Origin: Planctomycetaceae bacterium
GTDB taxonomy: Bacteria; Planctomycetota; Planctomycetia; Pirellulales; Pirellulaceae
NCBI GenBank assembly: GCA_020638995.1
Contig: JACKHM010000005.1
Span: 62,001-126,000, forward strand
Reading direction: 5' to 3'
Length of the DNA: 64,000 nt
Shown: in pieces, positions 44,471 through 52,848 of the stretch
Layout: each line of letters starts with the position of its first letter
How positions within the stretch are numbered: the stretch's first letter is position 1
Notes under the pieces: model-generated
The model's database searches: none
Told to the model about the DNA's origin: nothing
Seen by the model: only the letters and a program-made list of their open reading frames with translations
Translations under genes and position numbers: made by a program

Positions 44471-46321
44471 ATGATTCGTGGTGCTACATTACTTTTTCTT
44501 CTTTTGACGCTCGCGCTGATGGAGTGCCAAAGGGCAACCGCGCAGGTCCCCTTCGGCCCCGACGATTGGCCACAGTGGCGCGGTCCGAACCGCGACGGGA
44601 TTTCCAGCGACAAGGGACTCATGACGGAATGGCCGGAGGGCGGACCCGAGGCGTTGTGGCAAGTCGATACCGTGGGCGTCAGCTATTCATCGCTGGCGGT
44701 CAAGGATGGCCGGATCTTCACTCAAGGCGATTTGGGTGGCGTCGAACATACCATTTGTCTCAGCTCCCAAGATGGCTCCGTATTGTGGGCCGTGCAGCCC
44801 GAGCCGCTCGTCAAGACGCTTGACGAACGGGTCGCCAATGAATTCCGAAATGCTGACCGAGACCACAACGGGACGATCGACGAAACAGAAGCTTGGCAAC
44901 GATTCGGACGAGCGTTCAACGACTACGATCGCGCTGCGGGCCGTGACGCCAGGCAAGTTGCTACGGAGCGAGCCCATCGCCTCTTCGCGTCACTCGACGC
45001 GAATCGCGACAAGCACTTGACGTTCGCGGAGGCGGGCCAAGTGCTGCGCGATGAGTTCGAGCGATTCGACGCCGAGGACCGTACGGTGGATGCACAGAAA
45101 CTTGCCGCTTCACGTGCCGCGGCCTTGTTTGCCGCGATCGATAAAGACGAAGACGGCAAGATCAGCCGCGAAGAATCACGCCACACGGAGTTGGAGCGGT
45201 TGTTCAATCAGGCCGATATGCGCGATCCAGCGACCAACAAAGGGGACGAATTGTTGACCGAGGAAGAGGTCGAAACTTACCTCGCGAAGCGGCAGACCGG
45301 ACGGGACGGCGTGTTGAACGCCGCCGAGGTCGAGGATCGGCTGGTCCGCGAGTTCGCCGGCAAGGATGGCATCTTGACCCGCGAAGAGCTGCGAGCATTC
45401 TACGGCGGCTACCGCAACGGCATGGGTGACGGGCCTCGTGGCACACCGACGGTCGATGGCGACCGGGTCTATGTCGAAGGGGGCAACGGCGACCTCACGT
45501 GTCTCGCGGCTGCAACTGGACAAACGGTCTGGCACACGAATCTGGTGAGCGATCTCGGGGGCGGGCGTCCGGGGTGGGGTTACTCCGAATCGCCGCTGAT
45601 CGAAGGCGAGTTGGTCATCGTGACGCCCGGCGGCAGGCAAGGAACACTGGCCGCGCTAAACAAAATGACGGGTGAAGTTGTTTGGCGCAGCAGCGACATC
45701 GTCGAAGCCGCCCATTATTCTTCGCCGGTGGCGGCTGACATCTGCGGCGTGCGCGAGATCGTGCAGTTCGCTCGCGAAAACGTGTTCGGCATCAATGCCA
45801 AGACGGGTGAGTTTCTCTGGAAGTACGGTGCGGCCAGCAACGGAACCGCCAACTGTTTTACGCCCATCGTGTACACGGACAATGTACTTGTGTCGAGCGC
45901 TTACGGTACGGGAACCGGCGCCGTCAGGATTACAGCCTCGGGCGGAAAACAGGTCGCCGAGGAACTCTACTTTCTCAAAAAGCTGCAGAGCCATCACGGT
46001 GGTGCGGTCAGGATCGGCGACTTTGTCTACAGCAACGGCGGCGGAACACTCTTGTGCGTTAACTATCTGACCGGTGACATTGCCTGGGAGTCACGAAGCG
46101 TTGGAAAGGGATCGCTGGTTGCGGCGGACGGCATGTTGTACGTGCTGAGCGAGGGTCATCAAGTAGCGTTGGTGGAAGCGAATTCCGATAAGTACGTCGA
46201 ACGCGGTCGCTTCAAAATCGAGAGCCACGGCCGACCGAGTTGGGCGCATCCCGTGGTTGCCGGCGGTCGCCTGTATATTCGTGATCAGGGATCGCTGACG
46301 GCATACAATGTGAGGCCCTAG
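44471..46321 (+). CDS. Secreted PQQ-like beta-propeller protein with inserted EF-hands
   Basis: A 616-residue exported protein. Leader: MIRGATLLFLLLTLALMECQRATA. It opens with the planctomycete propeller start DDWPQWRGPNRDGISSDKGL. After the first blade there is an EF-hand region of about 170 residues with calcium loops near 129 (DRDHNGTIDETE), 176 (DANRDKHLTFAE) and 224 (DKDEDGKISREE). The propeller resumes from about 310 with repeated LNKMTGEVVW, INAKTGEFLW and VNYLTGDIAW blade motifs. The start is the ATG after AAGGA. It is followed 30 bp later by the CxxCH gene, so they likely form an operon. Confidence 0.87.
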   Translation: MIRGATLLFLLLTLALMECQRATAQVPFGPDDWPQWRGPNRDGISSDKGLMTEWPEGGPEALWQVDTVGVSYSSLAVKDGRIFTQGDLGGVEHTICLSSQDGSVLWAVQPEPLVKTLDERVANEFRNADRDHNGTIDETEAWQRFGRAFNDYDRAAGRDARQVATERAHRLFASLDANRDKHLTFAEAGQVLRDEFERFDAEDRTVDAQKLAASRAAALFAAIDKDEDGKISREESRHTELERLFNQADMRDPATNKGDELLTEEEVETYLAKRQTGRDGVLNAAEVEDRLVREFAGKDGILTREELRAFYGGYRNGMGDGPRGTPTVDGDRVYVEGGNGDLTCLAAATGQTVWHTNLVSDLGGGRPGWGYSESPLIEGELVIVTPGGRQGTLAALNKMTGEVVWRSSDIVEAAHYSSPVAADICGVREIVQFARENVFGINAKTGEFLWKYGAASNGTANCFTPIVYTDNVLVSSAYGTGTGAVRITASGGKQVAEELYFLKKLQSHHGGAVRIGDFVYSNGGGTLLCVNYLTGDIAWESRSVGKGSLVAADGMLYVLSEGHQVALVEANSDKYVERGRFKIESHGRPSWAHPVVAGGRLYIRDQGSLTAYNVRP

Positions 46322-46351
46322 CCAGCTCGCAAGCGGAAGGTGAACGGTTTT

Positions 46352-48676
46352 ATGTTGCGACAATGCGCTGCAGGTGTGCTTTGCAACTTGGTTCTGCTTT
46401 TGTCGATGCAGGAGTCGCACGGTGAAGAACCGCCTCCGGCTGCCGGTTGCATGGCTAGGCCGAGTTTTCACGAAGCGTGGATCAAGGTTGCCGAGCGGAT
46501 TTGTTTGAAGTGCCATCGCGCCGGTGGTGATGCGGCAGATAGTGAGTTGCGGTTGCTCGATGTGTCGCGCATGCCGTCGGACCAACGGGCCAGCGCGGTG
46601 CTGGAAAACTGCCAAACGCTGACTCGAATGGCATCGCGCCAAGACGACGACGGCGGTAAGCGGCTGCTGATCAAAGCCATGGGCGGGTTAGACCACGGCG
46701 GCGGCGAGGTTGTAAAGGCTGACTCGACGGAGTTTCGCGTGTTGCAGGACTTTGTTCGCAGCGTTCACGAGAAGCCGGCCACGCTAAATTTGGGTTTCTC
46801 GCAGTCGGACGAAGATTTGCCGCCGCTGTTCGACGGTGTCGTCATGCTAGATGATCGTCGCCTGTTGAGGCGTGCGACATTGTCGCTGGCTGGACGTTTG
46901 CCGACAGAGGGCGAACTTGCCACGGTCGCATCCAGCGGATTGGATGCTGTGCCCGGTATCCTTGACGAGGTCATGCAGGAAGACGCCTTCTACGCGAGAC
47001 TGCGCGAAGGCTTTAACGACATCTTCCTGACGCTTGGCATCGACGGGAACGCGGACGCGACGGTGCTGTCCTACGAGCACTTCGAGAAGACGCGTCTCTG
47101 GTATCAGAAGTACGATCTCAGCCACATCGCTGACGAAAAGGAACGCCGGCAGGCCGGATACAAGCTGGCCAATGATTATCGTGCGGCGTTGCTCGGTGAG
47201 CCTATGAAGCTGATCGAGCATATCGTTCGCAACGACCGCCCGTTTACCGAGATCGTCATGGCCGACTACATCATGGTGTCGCCTTACACGGCGCGCGGGT
47301 ACGGGATATTTGACGAAACGAAAGACCAGTTCAAAAACCCGGACGACCCGTTTGAGTACATCCCGGTCAAGCTGAAGGCATTGGTCGGGCGCAACAAGTC
47401 CGAAAACCAGGAGTCGGCTACCGGCTTTTATCCGCACGCGGGGTTGCTCAGTACGTTCCAGTATCTGAGCCGCTATCCGACCACCGAGACAAACCGCAAT
47501 CGCCTGCGTGCCCGCATGTACTATCAGCATTTTCTGGGTGTTGACGTGCTGGAACTGGCGGCTCGGGTGTCGGATGCGGCTGCGGTCACGGCCAAGTTCG
47601 AGGTTCCCACGATGCAGGCGTCCGAATGCGTGGTGTGCCACAAGACGCTTGACCCGGTCGCAGGGTTGTTTCAGGATTACTGGCGATTCGAAGCGAACTT
47701 TGCCATCTACGGCCGACGCAAGGGCGGCTGGTTCACCGACATGTTCGCTGCCGGCTTCGAGGGCGAAGAGTTGCCCGACGATGAACGCTGGCGGGCCCTG
47801 CAATGGTTGGGCGAGCGAACGACGAAAGATCCGCGTTTCGCCGTCGCGATGACGGAGCACGCGTATTACCTACTGACAGGACGTCGGCCGCTGCTGCCGC
47901 CGAAAGACATTGACGACCCGCTTTATGCCGCCCGTCGCCGCGCGTATCACGAGCAGCGTCGGCAGGTCGAAGCGATCGCGGCGCACTTCGCCGCTAAGGG
48001 CTTCAACTTCAAGCAGGTGATCAAGGACTGGGTACTGTCTGACTTCTATCGTTCAGACGGCCTGGCGACCGCTGCAAAAACGCCCGGGCGGCTTGCTGAG
48101 TTGGACGAGGTGGGCGTCGTGCGGATGCTTTCGCCTGAGCAGCTCGAGCGCAAGATCACCGCTGTGTTCGGCCAGCCTTGGGGGCGGCTGAACGAACAGA
48201 CGGCAATGCTTTATGGCGGCATCGATTCGAAGGAAGTCACCGAGCGGGCGACCGATCCCAGCGGCGCGATGGGAGCGATCCAGCGTACGCTCGCCAACGA
48301 CGTCGCCTGCCGCAACGTGGCGTTCGATTTCAGCCGTCCCGCGAAACATCGGCTGCTGTTTCCCGGCATCGAGCCGGACGTGCTGCCTGGCGTCTCGCCC
48401 GAATCCGACGAACAGATTTGCCAGGCAATCATCCATCTGCACCGGCGCGTGCTCGGACGTTACGACGATGTGGATTCAAGTGAAGTCGCTCGCACGCTGG
48501 CATTGTTTACCGGTGTTGTCGCCGACGCCAACGCGCAGGAACAATTCGACCCGCGCGAAACTTGGAGCTGCCGGCAGGGACTTGAATCAGAAGTCCCCGA
48601 TCCGCACTATACAGTCCGCGCCTGGCGTGCCGTCTTGACCTACCTGCTACGGCAGCACGAGTTCCTCTACGAGTAA
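46352..48676 (+). CDS. Secreted protein with two CxxCH haem motifs (planctomycete cytochrome-type)
   Basis: A 774-residue exported protein with leader MLRQCAAGVLCNLVLLLSM. It has two haem c attachment motifs: C51-x2-C54-H55 (ICLKCHRAG) and C426-x2-C429-H430 (ECVVCHKTLDPVAG). The second is in the context of the DUF1588-type planctomycete domain, and the middle region (VMLDDRRLLRRATLSLAGRLPTEGE) resembles DUF1549/DUF1592-type segments. Such proteins usually pair with a DUF1501 protein, as here 11 bp downstream. A role in periplasmic electron transfer or polymer breakdown is inferred from those pairs. ATG 46352 is chosen over GTG 46340 because GGAAGG precedes it. Confidence 0.82.
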   Translation: MLRQCAAGVLCNLVLLLSMQESHGEEPPPAAGCMARPSFHEAWIKVAERICLKCHRAGGDAADSELRLLDVSRMPSDQRASAVLENCQTLTRMASRQDDDGGKRLLIKAMGGLDHGGGEVVKADSTEFRVLQDFVRSVHEKPATLNLGFSQSDEDLPPLFDGVVMLDDRRLLRRATLSLAGRLPTEGELATVASSGLDAVPGILDEVMQEDAFYARLREGFNDIFLTLGIDGNADATVLSYEHFEKTRLWYQKYDLSHIADEKERRQAGYKLANDYRAALLGEPMKLIEHIVRNDRPFTEIVMADYIMVSPYTARGYGIFDETKDQFKNPDDPFEYIPVKLKALVGRNKSENQESATGFYPHAGLLSTFQYLSRYPTTETNRNRLRARMYYQHFLGVDVLELAARVSDAAAVTAKFEVPTMQASECVVCHKTLDPVAGLFQDYWRFEANFAIYGRRKGGWFTDMFAAGFEGEELPDDERWRALQWLGERTTKDPRFAVAMTEHAYYLLTGRRPLLPPKDIDDPLYAARRRAYHEQRRQVEAIAAHFAAKGFNFKQVIKDWVLSDFYRSDGLATAAKTPGRLAELDEVGVVRMLSPEQLERKITAVFGQPWGRLNEQTAMLYGGIDSKEVTERATDPSGAMGAIQRTLANDVACRNVAFDFSRPAKHRLLFPGIEPDVLPGVSPESDEQICQAIIHLHRRVLGRYDDVDSSEVARTLALFTGVVADANAQEQFDPRETWSCRQGLESEVPDPHYTVRAWRAVLTYLLRQHEFLYE

Positions 48677-48687
48677 AGGGCCCGAGA

Positions 48688-49989
48688 ATGCGGCGTGACT
48701 TTTTGAAGTGGTGTGCATGTGTCGGGCTGGGGTTAGCGGCGCCGGTGCGTTTCCCGCGAGCGGCGCAGGCGGCGGAGATGCAGGAACTACCGGCCTACGA
48801 GGGACCCTATTACATCGTCTTCAATGCGTCCGGCGGTTGGGACACGACGTACCTGATGGACCCTAAGGGTATCGGCGGTATCAATCGGTTGTACGAGGAA
48901 GGTGATATTCTCACCAGCGGCAACCACAAGTTTGCGCCGACCGCAAAACACATGCAGGGCGGCACGAGCAACGAAGATTTCTATGCCGAGTTCGGTGATG
49001 AATTGCTCGTGTTTAACGGGCTCGATTATTCGGTGAACAACCACTCGCCCTGCTCGCGATACATGGCCACCGGCAAGCTCGACAGCTTGGCTTACCCGAC
49101 ATTTGCGGCGCTGGTCGCTGCTTGCCAAGGTCCGGCCTGCCCGCTGTCGTTTTTGACGTTCGGCAACTATTCGGCGACTGGCAACCTGGTCGCGATGTCG
49201 CGTGTGCCATACCTGCCTTCGCTGAAACGGATCGCCAACGCCGACGCGATCGAAGGCAACGAGCGTTCACCGTATCACGACGACTTCGCGCTGTCGCGTA
49301 TCGAACGGGCGCTGGCCGAACAGCGTGCCGACCGCGCGGCGCAGCCGCTGCTGCCGCGCCAGCAGCGAGCCGAGAGCATGCTTTATGCGGCGCAGGTCAA
49401 CTCGAAGGCACTGGCTCGCATCACGCCACACATTCCGAAAGACAATCCGAAGCAGCGGCTGGCCCAGCAGGCCGAGATCGCGCTGGCGTCGTTCAAGGCC
49501 GGTGTTTGCGTCTCGGCGAATCTGTCGATTGGCCAGTTCGACAGCCACGCCAACAACGACACGGATCAGATGAAGCTGATCCCGGAGTTTCTCGAAGGCA
49601 TCGCCTACGTGTTGCACCGCGCAGAAGAATTGCAGATTCGTGACAAGCTGGTGGTGATCGCACAGAGTGAGATGGGACGCACGCCAACCTATAATGGCGG
49701 CAACGGCAAGGATCATTGGTCGATCGGTTCGATCATGTTCCTCGGCCCCCGCATTCGTGGCAACCGGGTGATTGGCGCAACCGACGAAGGCCAATTCGCC
49801 GTGCCGTTCGATCCTGAGAAGCTGATGGCTATCCCGGACGCAGGCAACAAGAAGGTTGGCATTCGCGTGCGGCCCGAACATATCCACGAAGCCCTCCGCC
49901 AATACGCTGGCATCGTCGATCACCCTCACAGCCGCCTCTTCCCGCTGGGCGTTAAAGCCGAAGAACATTTACAGAATCTGTGGAGTTGA
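48688..49989 (+). CDS. Tat-exported DUF1501-family protein
   Basis: A 433-residue protein with a twin-arginine leader (MRRDFLKWCACVGLGLAAPV). The DUF1501 fold is related to the alkaline phosphatase/sulfatase superfamily. FNASGGWDTTYLMDP near the start, LSIGQFDSHANNDTDQ and VVIAQSEMGRTPTYNGGNGKDHWSIGS carry the conserved Asp/His positions. It starts 11 bp after the CxxCH gene and is the expected partner of that protein. Enzymatic activity is not established for the family. Confidence 0.88.
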   Translation: MRRDFLKWCACVGLGLAAPVRFPRAAQAAEMQELPAYEGPYYIVFNASGGWDTTYLMDPKGIGGINRLYEEGDILTSGNHKFAPTAKHMQGGTSNEDFYAEFGDELLVFNGLDYSVNNHSPCSRYMATGKLDSLAYPTFAALVAACQGPACPLSFLTFGNYSATGNLVAMSRVPYLPSLKRIANADAIEGNERSPYHDDFALSRIERALAEQRADRAAQPLLPRQQRAESMLYAAQVNSKALARITPHIPKDNPKQRLAQQAEIALASFKAGVCVSANLSIGQFDSHANNDTDQMKLIPEFLEGIAYVLHRAEELQIRDKLVVIAQSEMGRTPTYNGGNGKDHWSIGSIMFLGPRIRGNRVIGATDEGQFAVPFDPEKLMAIPDAGNKKVGIRVRPEHIHEALRQYAGIVDHPHSRLFPLGVKAEEHLQNLWS

Positions 49990-50000
49990 GGGACTCGGGA

Positions 50001-50350
50001 ATGCTCGTTACGAAAGGCACAATCACGTTTACAGGGTTCTTCGCGGTGTTGCTTGCCGCAGCGGTGTCCGCTGCGGACGAACAACCGGTTGAAAAGACCG
50101 TTGCGGGCTTGGTGCGGGGCATCAAAGTTTAGCCGGACAAGACGCCCGATTGTTCGACGTTGAAGTCAATTGTCGAAACGGTCATGCGCGGCTGCAAGAC
50201 GAATGACGAAAAGGCGATTGCCATCTACAACTTCATGCGGCTGATGCATTATCACTGCGAGTATCCCAGTGAACCGGGCGGCATTACGGTGCTCAAGGAG
50301 ATCAATTGCTACGGCTGGAGCTTGTGCGGCGGGCTACGTGCCCTCACGTT
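50001..50350 (+). pseudogene. Decayed secreted protein gene with in-frame amber stop
   Basis: ATG 50001 opens a leader-bearing frame (GFFAVLLAAAVSAADEQP) that ends at TAG 50130-50132 after 43 codons. The same frame then continues without shift: PDKTPDCSTLKSIVETV, NDEKAIAIYNFMRLMHYHCEYPSEPGG, EINCYGWSLCGGLRAL. The Cys in SLCGGL sits as in transglutaminase-like domains of large planctomycete secreted proteins. Beyond RALTLGEC similarity to that type is lost and a stop follows near 50470. Both the amber codon and the missing C-terminal part argue for a remnant of the operon above, not a working gene. Confidence 0.7.
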
Positions 50351-50449
50351 AGGAGAGTGCGTCGCCTGCACAGAGGCAGTATCGAATCACCGCTGCCTTC
50401 GGCGCCGAGTTTGCCCCCGTTCATCTCGGACGAAGCCGCGACCCACGCC

Positions 50450-51664
50450 TCACTTTGAGAACGTCGTATAAGTCGGATACGCCTTATAAGGATCGGAATC
50501 CGCCGACACCTTCATCGTCGTTCCTTTCTCGACGTCGTGCTGCATGATGGCTCCGTCTTTGGCGAAGAGCAGGAACTTGTTGTCGGTGGAGATCGAAACG
50601 TACCAAGCCATGGTGGTTGGGTCCAACTCGTCGAATATCACCTCGTCGGTGATGGCAGGCACGGATGCATCAAACTTCGCATAGACCATCACGCCGCCCT
50701 TGTACATGTTGTGGTTTGGATCGACCCATTTTTGGTAAGCGATCATCGACTCGTCTTGCGACAACGCGATCTTGTGGATGAATTTGTCGTCAGGGCGCCG
50801 GACTTGAACGTAAGCAGCCGTGCCGCTTGTATCACCGGCTGGCGTGGCGAGATAGCTGTTGCCCTTGCGCTGAATGAATACACGTCCGTCCGCCAAGTGT
50901 GGATTGACCCAACCCCAAGGCCCGATCCTTTGTTCCTCGCCGGGATTGCCACTCGCATCATTCCAAAACGGCCCGGCATTCTCCACGTTCATGCGATTGA
51001 AGCTGATACGATTGGAGCCATCCCGCGACCAGTAAGGCTCGGTGTTGAAGCTCTCTTCGCCCTCGATGATCTCATGAAGACCGCTGCCGTCGGCGTTCAT
51101 GACACAAACCGAAGAGCGCCATGTAGCACAACACGGACCGTTGGCCACATAGCGCCGGAAGAAGGTCATCTTGCTGCCGTCAGGGCTGAAGTTCGGTTTG
51201 AAGTTCCACTGTTCGGTATCGGTCAGGTAGGTAATCACGGATGTCTTGGTCTGCGGATCGTACACGGTCCGAGCGATCTGCCATCGTCCCTTCGCATCCG
51301 CCGTGCTGCAAACATACGTCACCTTATCTTCCAGCGTTAGCACCACATTCTCGGTGCCGTCCGCCGACTTGGCGCTTCGCGAAATCGAACCGTAGCCATC
51401 CTTGCTGAAGCTGATCACATCCGCCGACGGATCACCGTCCAATCGTGCTTGTGAAACGGAAGCCACGCTCGCCACCGCGTTGACCTCAAATCGGTACTGC
51501 CCCTTGGCATCAGTCGTCGCAACCAGACCAGCATCGTGCAGCGTGACGGTTGCGCCCGCGAGCGGAATGCCGATGCTCCCATCCATAACCAAACCCGAAA
51601 GTTCGGCAGCTTGTGCGTAAGCACAGGTACTCAGCAGCATGAACACGGAGACGGATCTGAACAT
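50450..51664 (-). CDS. Secreted protein with carboxypeptidase-regulatory-like and PD40 propeller domains
   Basis: A 404-residue exported protein. Leader: MFRSVSVFMLLSTCAYAQA. Residues about 20-90 form a carboxypeptidase D regulatory-like beta-sandwich (LSGLVMDGSIGIPLAGATVTLHD, TTDAKGQYRFEV). Residues about 130-400 are a TolB/PD40-type propeller (FKPNFSPDGSKMTFFRR, SVCVMNADGSGLHEI, EPYWSRDGSNRISFNR, ALSQDESMIAYQKW). Such proteins bind envelope partners or peptides; no catalytic site was seen. It converges on the decayed gene. Confidence 0.8.
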   Translation of the reverse strand: MFRSVSVFMLLSTCAYAQAAELSGLVMDGSIGIPLAGATVTLHDAGLVATTDAKGQYRFEVNAVASVASVSQARLDGDPSADVISFSKDGYGSISRSAKSADGTENVVLTLEDKVTYVCSTADAKGRWQIARTVYDPQTKTSVITYLTDTEQWNFKPNFSPDGSKMTFFRRYVANGPCCATWRSSVCVMNADGSGLHEIIEGEESFNTEPYWSRDGSNRISFNRMNVENAGPFWNDASGNPGEEQRIGPWGWVNPHLADGRVFIQRKGNSYLATPAGDTSGTAAYVQVRRPDDKFIHKIALSQDESMIAYQKWVDPNHNMYKGGVMVYAKFDASVPAITDEVIFDELDPTTMAWYVSISTDNKFLLFAKDGAIMQHDVEKGTTMKVSADSDPYKAYPTYTTFSK

Positions 51665-52848
51665 CTTGCTTTACTCACGGGTTAGGATTGTCAGACTTTA
51701 ATGCCACCAGTCGTCGTAGCGCACAAGGAGTCTAGCACGAGGTGATCTGCCATTGTAGAGCTACGTTTGTGAGGAACTCCCGCCCGCCACCGCAACAGCT
51801 CAACCAGCGTCCGTATTTCGCGGCCGTTGTACCGCGTTGATGGCGGCTGGAGACCTGTTCGCGATGCGAATCCGTTTGCCAGTCAAGCCGCTTCGATTTC
51901 TATCACCTAAGCAGGGCCACCGCTGGCACGAACCAAGATACCTGTTTATTGCTGGCGCATCGTGGTCTCCGCGTAGCGGATGGGCGCAAGCCCGCCGGTT
52001 CCCCCGATCAAATCACGTCGCGAGGGTCGCGGCTCATCGCGAACACAGTTTGAGTTAGACCTGAGTAGCTTCGGTGTGTCGGACCGAGGCAGTTTCGGGC
52101 CTGCCATTTGCGCGCTCATGTCACGCACTCCGCAGGCATCTCGTCGACTCCCGTTAGCAGCTCAGGTCTCGCAGACCTGAGTCAATTGCGCCTTCAGTGT
52201 TGCGCGCACAGGTCATTTTGACCGATGTCGTTAAGGAAAATCCGGAAACGGCGTCGGCTGCGCCCGGAGGTGCGGATTCTTCGGTGATGACGAGTTCAGG
52301 AATTCACACAGTAGCGTGCTGAGAGTATCGTTCCCCAGGTAGGAACCTGACCTACCGAGACAACATCGTATCATCCTTCAGTCTCGCAACGACATGTGCT
52401 TACATACAGATGCTTTCGATCAATGATGTTATGGCATTATGCGATATCATGATGGCGAAGGACTCAAGCGTGGGGACCCATTGGGGACGCGGCACATAAC
52501 GGCTCGGTCAGCTGGGGAGTGATCGTCTGACAGTCCGTCCGCCGCAATCAATAGAAGTCCCGATGAACTCCCCACAAACGCCAATCCACTTCTGGAGACC
52601 ACTAGGACTAGGCACGGCCTCAACCACATCGAAACCTCCCGCGCCAATGGCATCGCCCCCGCATCGACCACAACAATCTCGATAACATTGTGTGTTGCCT
52701 TGAGTTAGAATATATTCAAACTTCGTTTGTTGAAGACACGCAACGTGTCACTGATGCGCAGATGGGAGAAGCAGCTCTGGAAAATTGCGCGCCTGCAGCT
52801 TCCGTTCGGCTGAGTATTTTCGCCAAGCGATCGTGAAAGGTCGGCCCG
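51665..52848. other. Gene-less region of about 1.2 kb upstream of the giant gene
   Basis: No reading frame here has convincing codon structure, leader or motif on either strand. It holds a perfect palindrome at 52161-52181 and scattered short repeats of GACCTGAGT. Part of it could be the promoter of the giant gene and part a decayed gene, but I cannot identify either. Confidence 0.5.
52161..52181. other. Perfect 9-bp hairpin in the gene-less region
   Basis: CTCAGGTCT and AGACCTGAG pair across the loop CGC. GACCTGAGT also occurs about 100 bp upstream. No T-run follows, so it could be an operator-like palindrome or a structural remnant; its role is unknown. Confidence 0.4.

Noticed and set aside
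46847..47860. 337-residue minus-strand frame opposite the CxxCH gene
   Set aside because: Antisense to a gene with leader and haem motifs; its length comes from high G+C content lowering stop frequency.
52447..52671. 74-residue minus-strand frame in the gene-less region
   Set aside because: A hydrophobic stretch is present, but there is no ribosome site, leader layout or family resemblance.
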